Source: Corynebacterium sp. HMSC05H05
GTDB taxonomy: Bacteria > Actinomycetota > Actinomycetes > Mycobacteriales > Mycobacteriaceae
Length of the DNA stretch: 64,000 nucleotides
Assembly: GCF_001807265.1 (NCBI RefSeq)
Contig: NZ_KV788388.1
Span: 62,001-126,000 of the forward strand
Direction: 5' to 3'
Position numbers and translations under genes: made by a program. The notes under the pieces are model-generated. The model was not told where the DNA came from, searched no databases, and saw nothing but the letters and a program-made list of their open reading frames with translations. This document shows positions 36,469 through 44,630 of this stretch, one piece after another; position 1 is the stretch's first letter; each line of letters starts with the position of its first letter.

Positions 36469-36980
36469 GCCGGGCCGATTTCTTTCGCGGCCCGGCGTGC
36501 GTCGTCCCACGCCTCCTGCAACTCGAAGGCGCGCTCGTCGGCGACGGTGAGGAGACGCTCCAGCTGCGCTTTGTCGGTGGAGGTGGAATCCAGGTAGCCG
36601 TCGATGCGCTCCAAAAAGCGCCGGGCGGAAGATGCCCGCAGGAGGAATTCGTTGACCTGCGGCACTGAACTATCCGGGTTTGCCAGGGCAGGGTAGTGCA
36701 AGGTGCGGTCCGCGATGTCGGACGCGCTCGCTCCGTGCTGCAGTTGCTCGTAGGCGTCGAGCACTTCAGCGATATCGTCGCGCGCGTACTGCAGCGACGA
36801 CCGGATGGCCAGCACCTCCGGGTCAATCTGTACGCGTCGCACGAGCAAGATCGCACTGATGATCAGCAGTGCCGACAGCAAAAGCCCCGGCAGTTTGAGC
36901 GTGAACACCAGCAGCACAACGGCAGCGAGCACGAGTGCGCCGATTAACGCGCGTGAGAGATCCCTGTTCGGTGAACTCAT
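36465..36980 (-). CDS. Membrane protein of unknown function
   Basis: A 171-residue protein. Two adjacent N-terminal helices (about 10-27 and 30-47) are followed by an all-helical, acidic cytoplasmic domain (QYARDDIAEVLDAYEQLQHG, then FLERIDGYLDSTSTDKAQLE). It is conserved-looking but I do not recognise the family. It lies 19 nt downstream of the Cys/Gly-tail gene and may be cotranscribed with it. Confidence 0.65.
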   Translation of the reverse strand: MSSPNRDLSRALIGALVLAAVVLLVFTLKLPGLLLSALLIISAILLVRRVQIDPEVLAIRSSLQYARDDIAEVLDAYEQLQHGASASDIADRTLHYPALANPDSSVPQVNEFLLRASSARRFLERIDGYLDSTSTDKAQLERLLTVADERAFELQEAWDDARRAAKEIGPA

Positions 36981-36999
36981 CGGCAGGCCCTTGTAACGG

Positions 37000-37752
37000 C
37001 TAGTGGCCGCCGCACCCGCAGGATCCGCCGCAGCCTCCGCAGCCGCCGCCGGAAGGCGTCGGGATGGAACCGGCCATGACGGCGGTGCCGGCGATTACGG
37101 AATCGCGCGCGGGCAACTCGCCGTCGGGCAGGCACACGTCGAACGGGAACGCCGCGTCGACGGAGACGTGGATGAAGCGCTGACCTGTCAGCGCGGAGGT
37201 GCGGTACTCCGCCTCCAGCACGCGCGCCGAAAACTCAGCGCTCGCGTCCGGGGTGGTGGCGCTGCCGTTTGCCACGGCCTCGGCGCCGGGGGAGGCCACG
37301 GTGCCGACGACGGCGCCCGGGTGCTGCGCCAGGTAGGCCTCGGTGGATTCGTAGCGGTCAACAGCCAGGCCCAGCGCCGTGACGGAGAGCTCTTGCCACT
37401 CGAGCGCGGGATCGTCCACAAGCAACGGCTCCTGCGCGAGGTTCACCGTCAGCGATGCCATGGCGTTGCCGCGGGGATCGACCACATCGGCCAGCGCGAC
37501 AACGTCGTTAAGCGGCGTGATGTGCGCGTAGGTGCGGGTGACCGACTCGAATCCTGCGAAGGTGGCAAACGGCTCCACAGCCAGGATGTTCAGCTGCGCG
37601 CCCGACGGGTCGGTGTACTGGATCAGCTGGCCGCCGCGGACCTCGCCGACGACGGCGAGGCGGTCGGTGGCAATCGCGGCTTCGACCGCGTCCTGCCACT
37701 TGTTGAAGCTCAAGCCGAGTGCGGAAAGATCGGTGCTCACTGCTGTGCTCAT
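37000..37752 (-). CDS. Unknown protein with a Gly/Cys-rich C-terminal tail
   Basis: A 250-residue cytoplasmic-looking protein with no signal peptide. Residues 1-230 form an alpha/beta region (SALGLSFNKWQDAVEAA start; VLEAEYRTSALTGQRFIHVS). The last 16 or so residues are GGGCGGCGGSCGCGGH, containing four cysteines and a terminal His. That composition suggests metal or Fe-S binding, or a processed peptide tail. The only other Cys is in FDVCLPDGE. I recognise no family. It is divergent from hflX. Confidence 0.65.
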   Translation of the reverse strand: MSTAVSTDLSALGLSFNKWQDAVEAAIATDRLAVVGEVRGGQLIQYTDPSGAQLNILAVEPFATFAGFESVTRTYAHITPLNDVVALADVVDPRGNAMASLTVNLAQEPLLVDDPALEWQELSVTALGLAVDRYESTEAYLAQHPGAVVGTVASPGAEAVANGSATTPDASAEFSARVLEAEYRTSALTGQRFIHVSVDAAFPFDVCLPDGELPARDSVIAGTAVMAGSIPTPSGGGCGGCGGSCGCGGH

Positions 37753-37822
37753 GGCCGTAGATTCTAGTCAATCGCCCCGACCGGGAAGAATCCTGGGCCT
37801 TTCCGCGTTCTATCGGGTAGAT

Positions 37823-39358
37823 ATGACAGTGACAGATTCAACACACAGGAAAGATCGCTTTTTGCTTGAAGACGAACTGACGCCCGAGCAACGCGCCCAC
37901 GAAGAGCTGCTGCGACAGGCGTTTCGCCACAACGAGCCACAGCCCGGCGCGGAACCCACCGTCGGCGCCCTTGACCTGGCGGACCGCAACTCGTTCCGCT
38001 CCGTTGCCGGAGCCACGGAGCTGCGCTCCGAAGACCACGTCGACATCTACGAGGTGGAGTACCGCAAGCTCCGCATCGAACAAGTACTTCTCGTCGGCGC
38101 CTGGACCGAAGGCACCGTAAAGGAGATTGAGGCGAGCATGTGGGAGCTGGCGGCGCTGGCGAAAACCGCCGGAGCCGAGGTGCTGGACATGCTGTACCAG
38201 AAGCGCGACAAGCCGGACCCGGGCACTTACATTGGCTCGGGCAAGGTGGCGGAGCTGCGCGAGATCGTGCAGGCCACCGGTGCGGACACGGTGATTTTCG
38301 ACGGCGAGCTGTCGCCGTCGCAGATGATCGCGCTTGAGGAAGCGCTGAAGATTAAGGTGATCGACCGCACCATGCTCATCCTGGACATCTTCGCCCAGCA
38401 CGCGAAGAGCAAGGAGGGCAAAGCCCAGGTGAGCCTTGCACAGATGGAGTACCTCTACAGCCGCACCCGTGGTTGGGGCGGCAACCTGTCGCGCCAGGCC
38501 GGCGGCCGCGCCGGCTCCAACGGCGGTGTGGGCCTGCGTGGTCCCGGTGAGACGCGTATCGAGGCGGACCGTCGCCGCCTGCGCACCGAGATGGCCAAGC
38601 TGCGCCACCAGCTGCGCGACATGACTACGGCACGCGAGGTCAAGCGCGCGCAGCGCCAGCGCTCCACGATCCCGAAGATCGCGATTGCCGGCTACACCAA
38701 CGCGGGTAAGTCCTCGCTGATCAACGCGATGACTGGCGCAGGTGTGCTGGTGGAAGACGCGCTGTTTGCCACCCTGGATCCGTCCACACGCAAGGCGAAA
38801 CTCGCGGACGGGCGCAACGTGGTGCTCACCGACACCGTCGGGTTCGTGCGCCACCTGCCCACCCAACTGGTCGAGGCGTTCAAGTCCACGCTTGAAGAGG
38901 TTGCGGGCGCAGACCTTGTGCTGCACGTTGTGGACGGCTCGGACGCGTTCCCGCTGAAGCAGATCGAGGCCGTCAACGAGGTCCTTGCGGAGGTCACCCG
39001 CGATTCCGGCGAAGAAATGCCGCCTGAAATCGTGGTGGTGAACAAAATCGACGAGGCCGACCCGCTCGTGCTGGCCGAGCTGCGCCACGCGTTTGAGAAG
39101 ACCGGGCGCACGGCCGTGTTCGTCTCCGCGCTGACCGGCGAAGGCATCGAGGAGTTGGAAGCGCGCATCGAGCAGCACCTCAACTCCATCGACGCGCACG
39201 TGACCATGGTGGTGCCGTATACCCGCGGCGACGTGGTCAGTCGCGTCCACGACGAGGGCACGGTGCGCTCGGAGGAATACGAAGAGGCAGGAACGCGTAT
39301 CGACGTCCGCCTGCCCCGCGTCCTGGCCGAGCAGTACGCGGAGTTCGTGGTCAGCTAG
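37823..39358 (+). CDS. hflX: Ribosome-associated GTPase HflX
   Basis: Splits stalled or dormant ribosomes. It has 511 residues. The N-terminal HflX domain (about 80-250) includes PDPGTYIGSGK and DRTMLILDIFAQHA. The helical linker precedes the G domain, with G1 GYTNAGKSS (290-298), DTVGFVRHLP and NKID. The ATG at 37823 was chosen because upstream frame is a shadow of the divergent gene. Its stop abuts the stop of nagB. Confidence 0.95.
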   Translation: MTVTDSTHRKDRFLLEDELTPEQRAHEELLRQAFRHNEPQPGAEPTVGALDLADRNSFRSVAGATELRSEDHVDIYEVEYRKLRIEQVLLVGAWTEGTVKEIEASMWELAALAKTAGAEVLDMLYQKRDKPDPGTYIGSGKVAELREIVQATGADTVIFDGELSPSQMIALEEALKIKVIDRTMLILDIFAQHAKSKEGKAQVSLAQMEYLYSRTRGWGGNLSRQAGGRAGSNGGVGLRGPGETRIEADRRRLRTEMAKLRHQLRDMTTAREVKRAQRQRSTIPKIAIAGYTNAGKSSLINAMTGAGVLVEDALFATLDPSTRKAKLADGRNVVLTDTVGFVRHLPTQLVEAFKSTLEEVAGADLVLHVVDGSDAFPLKQIEAVNEVLAEVTRDSGEEMPPEIVVVNKIDEADPLVLAELRHAFEKTGRTAVFVSALTGEGIEELEARIEQHLNSIDAHVTMVVPYTRGDVVSRVHDEGTVRSEEYEEAGTRIDVRLPRVLAEQYAEFVVS

Positions 39359-40084
39359 CTAGCGCTCAAGCTTGGCCGCGGCATCCTCATCGAGGATGAC
39401 CGTGGTGCGGGGGTGGTTTTGCAGGACCGACGCCGGGCAGCCCGGGGTCACCGGGCCTTCAACGAGGGCCTTGACCGCGTCAGCCTTGTTCGGGCCGGTG
39501 GCGATGAGCACGATGGTGTGCGCCTCCATGATGGTGCCCACGCCCTGGGTCAGGGCCTTGCGGGGCACCTGGTCCTCGTTGTCGAAGAAGCGGGCGTTGT
39601 CTGCCACGGTGGTGGGGTGCAGCTCGATTTCGCGCGTGCGCGAATCTAGCGCGCTGGGCGGCTCGTTGAACGCGATGTGGCCGTTGGCGCCCACGCCCAA
39701 GATCTGCACGTCCACGCCGCCGGCGGCGGCGATGCGCTCCTCGTAGCTGCGGGCTTCTGCCTCGGGGTCGGCCGAGCGGCCGTCGAGAGACTGCACCTTC
39801 GCATCGTCGATGTCGATGTGGTCGGTGAACTCGCGGCGGATGGTTGCGTAGTAGGACTGCTCGTCGGAGCGTTCCAGCCCGACGTACTCGTCCAGGAGGA
39901 ACGCGTCGCACTGTGCGAAGCTCAGATTCTCCTCGCGGTGGCGGCGGGCCAGCTCCATGTACGTGGGGTTCGGGGTCGAACCCGTGGCCAGGCCGAGCGT
40001 CGCGCCATCGCGCACGAACGGTTCGATGATGTCGGCTGCGGACACGCCTACTTCTTCGGCGGTGGGGCGCACAATGATTTCCAT
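39359..40084 (-). CDS. nagB: Glucosamine-6-phosphate deaminase
   Basis: Converts glucosamine-6-phosphate to fructose-6-phosphate and ammonia. It has 241 residues. [16 protein letters not shown], the DEYVGL region and [13 protein letters not shown] are the substrate and catalytic motifs. The ATG at 40084 ([12 protein letters not shown]) was chosen over a TTG 9 nt upstream. nagA is not adjacent. Confidence 0.94.
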   Translation of the reverse strand: MEIIVRPTAEEVGVSAADIIEPFVRDGATLGLATGSTPNPTYMELARRHREENLSFAQCDAFLLDEYVGLERSDEQSYYATIRREFTDHIDIDDAKVQSLDGRSADPEAEARSYEERIAAAGGVDVQILGVGANGHIAFNEPPSALDSRTREIELHPTTVADNARFFDNEDQVPRKALTQGVGTIMEAHTIVLIATGPNKADAVKALVEGPVTPGCPASVLQNHPRTTVILDEDAAAKLER

Positions 40085-40170
40085 GATGCTCAAAATAGCA
40101 AGGGCACTCTGAGAGCTGTGTACTTTGCCCGCCGTCTACCCCCGACACAGGAAAACTCCGCTGGCGGGGT

Positions 40171-40185
40171 GATAATGGCATTTCG
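40171..40185 (+). promoter_or_regulatory. Predicted leaderless promoter -10 of the NCS2 permease
   Basis: GATAAT at 40171-40176 is close to TATAAT and lies eight bases before the GTG start. Confidence 0.45.
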
Positions 40186-41495
40186 TGACTCACACTTTCG
40201 GCTGGACCATTCACGGAGACGGGCGCACTGTGCGCCCCGGGGCTGTTGTCGCCCCGGACGAGCGGCTGAGCTGGCCGCGCACCATCGGCATCGGCATGCA
40301 GCACGTGGTAGCCATGTTCGGCGCCACACTACTGGTGCCCACCCTGACAGGATTCCCGGTGAACACCACACTGCTGTTCTCCGGCCTGGGCACCATTATC
40401 TTTTTGCTGATCACCCGCAACAAAGTCCCCAGCTACCTGGGCTCGTCCTTCGCGTTTATCGCACCACTGACGGCCTCACAGCAGTACGGCGTCGGCGCGC
40501 AGCTGGGCGGAGTGCTGCTGACCGGTGTGGCGCTCATCCTCGTCGGCATCGTCGTCGAATGGGCGGGCAAGCGCGTCATCGACGCGGTGATGCCGCCTGT
40601 GGTGACTGGCGCCATCGTCGCGCTCATCGGCTTCAACCTCGCGCCAACTGCGGTCTCAAACGTGCAAACCCAACCCTGGGTGGCGGCGGTGACACTGTTG
40701 ACGGTTGTGGTGGTCACCGTGGCCACCCGCGGACTGCTCTCTCGCTTGTCCATCCTCGCCGGTGTGCTTGCCGGATGGCTGTTCGCCGCTTTGACGGGTG
40801 GCTTGGGCGACGACGCGCTGCAAACCATCGGCGACGCGCCGTGGATCGGACTGCCACAGTTCCACAGCCCGGAGTTCCACGTTTCCGCGGTGCTGGTGAC
40901 TCTGCCCGTGTTGGTCGTGCTAATCGCGGAGAACGTCGGCCACGTCAAGGCTGTGTCCGAGATGACTGGGCGCAACCTCGACGACATGCAGGGCCGCGCG
41001 CTGATCGGCGACGGCATTGCCACCACGCTCGCCGGCGGTTTCGGCGGCTCCGGCACCACCACGTACGCGGAGAACATCGGAGTAATGGCGGCGACGAAGG
41101 TGTACTCCACAGCCGCGTACTGGGTCGCCGCCGCGTTTGCGATCGTGCTGGCGTTCATCCCGAAGTTCGGCGCCGTGATCTTCACCATCCCAGCTGGTGT
41201 GCTCGGCGGCGCGTGCCTGGTCCTCTACGGGCTCATCGGCATGCTGGGCGTGCGCATCTGGCAGGACAACAAGGTGGACTTCACCGATCCCGCGAACCTG
41301 ACGGCGGCCGCGGTTGCGCTGATTGTGGGCATCGGCAACCTCACCCTGGATGTGGGCGCTGTGACGTTAGAAGGCATCGCGCTGGGCTCGGTTGGCATCA
41401 TCGTGATCTACCCGCTGATGCGCTGGGCGTACGACACGTTAGGGGAGGGGCAGTACCGCAAGGACTTCGAGGTGCCGAAGCCGTCCACCTTCTAG
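40185..41495 (+). CDS. Uracil/xanthine permease family transporter (NCS2)
   Basis: A 436-residue polytopic protein with about 12-14 helices. GIGMQHVVAMFGATLLVP and AENVGHVKAVSEMTGR are NCS2 signatures, and the GGFGGSGTTTYAENIGVMA motif gives the substrate loop. Sequence and neighbourhood resemble the permease beside ptsH in C. glutamicum. Uracil is the most likely substrate. It starts with GTG and is probably leaderless. Confidence 0.88.
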   Translation: MTHTFGWTIHGDGRTVRPGAVVAPDERLSWPRTIGIGMQHVVAMFGATLLVPTLTGFPVNTTLLFSGLGTIIFLLITRNKVPSYLGSSFAFIAPLTASQQYGVGAQLGGVLLTGVALILVGIVVEWAGKRVIDAVMPPVVTGAIVALIGFNLAPTAVSNVQTQPWVAAVTLLTVVVVTVATRGLLSRLSILAGVLAGWLFAALTGGLGDDALQTIGDAPWIGLPQFHSPEFHVSAVLVTLPVLVVLIAENVGHVKAVSEMTGRNLDDMQGRALIGDGIATTLAGGFGGSGTTTYAENIGVMAATKVYSTAAYWVAAAFAIVLAFIPKFGAVIFTIPAGVLGGACLVLYGLIGMLGVRIWQDNKVDFTDPANLTAAAVALIVGIGNLTLDVGAVTLEGIALGSVGIIVIYPLMRWAYDTLGEGQYRKDFEVPKPSTF

Positions 41496-41520
41496 CGGGC
41501 GGTCATCACTGCACATGAAA

Positions 41521-41547
41521 ACGCCCGGGCGACGTATGCCCGGGCGT
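41521..41547. terminator. Terminator between the permease and ptsH
   Basis: ACGCCCGGGC (41521-41530) and GCCCGGGCGT (41538-41547) form a perfect 10-bp stem with a 7-nt loop. On the minus strand the stem is followed by TTT, so it best terminates ptsH. Confidence 0.75.
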
Positions 41548-41572
41548 GAGCTCGTCGTAAAGCGAAGAGTGC

Positions 41573-41842
41573 TTACTCCTCGTCGAGGTTCTGCTCGATC
41601 AGGGCCGCAATCTTCTCGACGGCGTCGGCGTTGTCGGAAGTGACGGTGACCTCGTCGCCGTGCTCCGCACCCATCGCCATAATCATCAGCGAGGAAGCGG
41701 CGTCCGTCTCGTCGTCATCATCGCCGCCGACAAGGGTCAGCAGAATCTCATCATCGTACTCGCCGGCAGCGTCCGCGATCACCGTGGCCGGGCGTGCGTG
41801 CAGCCCGACGGTGGAACCGACCTTCACAGTCTTGGAAGCCAT
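41573..41842 (-). CDS. ptsH: Phosphocarrier protein HPr
   Basis: The PTS phosphocarrier, 89 residues. H15 in GLHARPA is the phosphorylation site. The region around the regulatory Ser46 of Firmicutes is replaced by an acidic insertion (GGDDDDETDAASS), so HPr-kinase control is unlikely, as is usual in actinobacteria. The ATG at 41842 follows an AAAGGA site. No ptsI, ptsF or other PTS gene is nearby. Confidence 0.92.
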   Translation of the reverse strand: MASKTVKVGSTVGLHARPATVIADAAGEYDDEILLTLVGGDDDDETDAASSLMIMAMGAEHGDEVTVTSDNADAVEKIAALIEQNLDEE

Positions 41843-41979
41843 TCGGGTGTCCTTTCCTTTGTTTTTCATTCAGGTCTGCAACGAGTGTAGGTCGCAAACT
41901 GGCGAAGATGCCACCATATTCGCGCAGAAAGTCACAGAGCGCCCCAGCGGAACGCGCGGGGCGAGACACTACTAGGCTG

Positions 41980-42765
41980 CTAGGGCTGCGCGAGCACGAC
42001 CTCAATACCGTGCGAACGTAGCTCATCCACGAAGGCAGAGGGCGCTTCGGCGTCCGTGATCACCACATCAATATCCGTCAGCGGCGCGAAGCTCACCACG
42101 TAGTCGTTGCCCAGTTTCGTGGAATCGCACAACACGACAACCCTGCGGGCGTTGGTCACCATTGCAGCTTTCACCGCAGCCTCTTGGGCGTCCACGGTGG
42201 ATAGGCCGTGGCCGATGGACAACGCGTTAGTGCCCACGAACGCCACGTCGGCGCGCAAAAGCGCGAGGGTGCGAAGCGCGGTACTGCCGACGACTGCCTG
42301 ACTGATCGGCCGGACACTGCCACCGAGCAGCTGCACGTCGTGCAACCCGGAATCGCTCAGCTCCAAGGCGGTCGGGATGGAATTGGTCACTACCGAGTAC
42401 TCCCGACTCCCGCGGGTCTCCGCCAGACGCTTGCCCAAGCTGCTGATCGTTGTGCCCGAGTCCAAGAAGATAGTGCAGCTTTGCGTATCGGGCACGAACT
42501 TCAGCGCAGTCTCTGCAATCGCGGCTTTGGCCGCAAGGGAGGCGCGTTGCCGGGCATCCAGCGGGATTTCAGTAGAACGGTAGGACTGACTCGCAACCGC
42601 GCCGCCGTGGACGCGGTGCACCACGCCCTCGTCGTGCAACGCCGAAAGGTCACGCCGGATCGTCTCCGCGGTGACGTTGAAGCGCTGCGCCAACTCAGTG
42701 ACAATGACGCGGCCTTCAACTGCGGTCAAAGACGCAATCTGGCGTCTACGCTCCTCGGCGTACAT
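41980..42765 (-). CDS. sugR: DeoR-family sugar/PTS regulator SugR
   Basis: A 261-residue repressor. The N-terminal helix-turn-helix begins YAEERRRQIASLTAVEGRV and includes VTAETIRRDLSALHDEG. The C-terminal DeoR sensor has LDSGTTI, LLGGSVR and GTNALSIGHGLSTVD. The sequence resembles C. glutamicum SugR (LQLLGGSVR..ADV..GTNAL pattern) and, as there, the gene neighbours lexA. SugR represses PTS and glycolytic genes. AGGAGA precedes the ATG at 42765. FruR is the alternative. Confidence 0.75.
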   Translation of the reverse strand: MYAEERRRQIASLTAVEGRVIVTELAQRFNVTAETIRRDLSALHDEGVVHRVHGGAVASQSYRSTEIPLDARQRASLAAKAAIAETALKFVPDTQSCTIFLDSGTTISSLGKRLAETRGSREYSVVTNSIPTALELSDSGLHDVQLLGGSVRPISQAVVGSTALRTLALLRADVAFVGTNALSIGHGLSTVDAQEAAVKAAMVTNARRVVVLCDSTKLGNDYVVSFAPLTDIDVVITDAEAPSAFVDELRSHGIEVVLAQP

Positions 42766-42828
42766 CGATCTCCTGCGATTCTGGCTGTGCTGTATCCGGT
42801 TTGTGTGTAAACGGTGCAAACGCACCGA

Positions 42829-43509
42829 TTACAGAGTACGGAACACCGAAATAACTCGCCCCATGATCTCCGCCTCATCGCCCTTGATCGGCTCGAAGGC
42901 ATCGTTGTGGGGCAAGAGCCACACGCCGGTGGAATCGCGGTGGAACTCCTTGACCGTCGCCTCACCGTCCAGAAGTGCTGCGACGAACTCGCCTTCCTCC
43001 GCATTCGGCTGGGAGCGGACAACCACCCAGTCGCCGTCGAGGATTCCCGCCTCGCGCATGGACTCGCCGACGACTTTGAGCATGAACACATCGCCGTCGC
43101 CGAGCAACTCCTCGGGCAGCGGGTAGTAGGTGTCCACATTCTCCTCAGCGAGGATCGGTGCACCTGCCGCGATCTGACCAACCACCGGCACGTAGCGGGC
43201 ATTGCCGGAATCCTCCGGCTTCGCCTCCTGCGGTTTGCGCTTCTTGCGCCCGGTCTCTGGCATTTGACGCAGATCCACGGCACGCGGCTTGTTCGGATCG
43301 CGGCGAAGGAACCCCTTCTTCTCCAATTCCTTGAGCTGGTACGCGACAGAGGATGTGGACTGCAAACCCGCCGCGTCACCGATCTCGCGGATGCTTGGCG
43401 GGTAGCCGCGCAGGACTACAGCGTCTTGGATCACCTGGAGGATGCGGCGCTGACGGTCAGACAGCGCGTTGTAATCCGGGTTGCCTGGATCGGACTTCTT
43501 TCGTGCCAT
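42829..43509 (-). CDS. lexA: SOS repressor LexA
   Basis: A 226-residue repressor. The winged helix-turn-helix domain occupies about 15-75 ([20 protein letters not shown]). The autocleavage site is A115-G116. The catalytic dyad is S150 ([10 protein letters not shown]) and K187 (EATVKEF). AAGGAG precedes the ATG. The promoter region carries several TCGAAC sites, suggesting autoregulation. Confidence 0.96.
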   Translation of the reverse strand: MARKKSDPGNPDYNALSDRQRRILQVIQDAVVLRGYPPSIREIGDAAGLQSTSSVAYQLKELEKKGFLRRDPNKPRAVDLRQMPETGRKKRKPQEAKPEDSGNARYVPVVGQIAAGAPILAEENVDTYYPLPEELLGDGDVFMLKVVGESMREAGILDGDWVVVRSQPNAEEGEFVAALLDGEATVKEFHRDSTGVWLLPHNDAFEPIKGDEAEIMGRVISVFRTL

Positions 43510-43560
43510 GACGTTCTCCTTGGACTCGGCGGTGTGATGCGCCTACGAACCTACCAGATA

Positions 43561-43680
43561 GGGCACTTATGTTCGATGGTTGCAAACATTGGGTGGACAC
43601 GGGTCGGGCGCAATGCTATAAATCGAACACGTAAGCGTATTCGAACATATGAACGTTATGGCATTCGAACGTGTCGGCAC
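43561..43680. promoter_or_regulatory. Cluster of LexA-type sites between lexA and divS
   Basis: TCGAAC half-sites occur on the plus strand at 43623, 43641 and 43665, and on the minus strand at 43576-43571. The site at 43623-43638 is TCGAACACGTAAGCGT, nearly identical to the recA site. TATAAAT near 43617 could be the divS -10, directly overlapped by the first site. On the minus strand a TTGCAA/TATCTG pair could drive lexA, with the half-site in its spacer. Confidence 0.65.
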
Positions 43681-43719
43681 CGTACGTAAAGTGTGCCGCA
43701 GAAAGAAGGGAGACGCACT

Positions 43720-44100
43720 ATGTCCGTTGCAATCAATCCAGTACACAACACATTCGTATCGCGCTCCGGCGCCGCATCTGTAGTTCCCCCGGCAGAGGTG
43801 TGGGACGTTGATTCTGTGTCAAAGCGTCGGTCGGGCGGCGCCGGTGTTCGAGCGATTTCTACTTCCCATCGAACGGATGCGCGCTCGATCCGTAGTGAAG
43901 TTTTGGACGGTCCCTCTGATGCGAATCCGTTCGAAACACGGCACGAGACGCGCGATACGGTCCTGCTTGGCGTGTGCATGACTGCAGCGTTGCTTATCGG
44001 TTCCGCGTTCGGCGGTGTCTTTTCTGCGCAGGACGAGGATCCGTCCTCGATGACCCATGGCCAGGCGGCCGACGCCGCCGCAGTGGCAACTGCGCGCTAG
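43720..44100 (+). CDS. divS: SOS-induced cell-division suppressor, DivS-like
   Basis: A 126-residue protein. A polar N-terminal region (about 1-80) is followed by one membrane helix (VLLGVCMTAALLIGSAFGGV, about 82-101) and a short acidic/Ala tail. It is identified mainly by position: divergent from lexA, next to nrdR, behind LexA sites, as C. glutamicum divS and mycobacterial Rv2719c. It lacks any LysM domain. AAGGGAG precedes the ATG. Confidence 0.65.
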   Translation: MSVAINPVHNTFVSRSGAASVVPPAEVWDVDSVSKRRSGGAGVRAISTSHRTDARSIRSEVLDGPSDANPFETRHETRDTVLLGVCMTAALLIGSAFGGVFSAQDEDPSSMTHGQAADAAAVATAR

Positions 44101-44156
44101 ACAAGGCGTAGACTCACGGCTACGCCAAGCCTTGAATACTCTAGGGGTGGAGATCC

Positions 44157-44615
44157 GTGTTTTGTCCCTTTTGCCACAACGAACAATCTCGTGTGACTGA
44201 CTCGCGGCTGGTCGAAGCCGGCTCCGCCATTCGGCGGCGCAGAGAGTGCACTGAGTGCGGGGGGCGTTTCACCACGATAGAAAAGGCCGTGCTGACCGTT
44301 GTGAAACGCAACGGCGTGAGTGAACCGTTCGATCGCGACAAGCTTATCGTCGGCGTGCGTCGAGCATGCCAGGGCCGAGATGTCACCGACGACGCATTGA
44401 AACGCCTTGCCCAAGAAGTCGAAGAAACCGTGCGCGCGCAAGGAAGCTCGCAAGTGCCCGCCCACGAGATCGGTTTGGCCGTCCTTGAGCCGCTTCGCGC
44501 CCTCGACGAGGTGGCGTACTTGCGTTTCGCGTCCGTGTACAAGTCTTTCGAAAGCGCGGACGACTTCGAGTCCGAAATCCGGCTCATGCGCCGCCGCGAC
44601 CGCGAAGACTTCTAA
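44157..44615 (+). CDS. nrdR: Transcriptional repressor NrdR
   Basis: Represses ribonucleotide reductase genes in response to dATP/ATP. It has 152 residues. The zinc ribbon uses C3, C6, C31 and C34. The ATP-cone follows ([20 protein letters not shown]). It starts with GTG behind GGTGGAG. Confidence 0.95.
   Translation: MFCPFCHNEQSRVTDSRLVEAGSAIRRRRECTECGGRFTTIEKAVLTVVKRNGVSEPFDRDKLIVGVRRACQGRDVTDDALKRLAQEVEETVRAQGSSQVPAHEIGLAVLEPLRALDEVAYLRFASVYKSFESADDFESEIRLMRRRDREDF
44342..44352 (-). repeat. Near copy of the dispersed repeat core in nrdR
   Basis: GCTTATCGTCG differs from GCTTATCGACG at one base. Confidence 0.25.
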
Positions 44616-44630
44616 CCCACGCTTTCGCAG

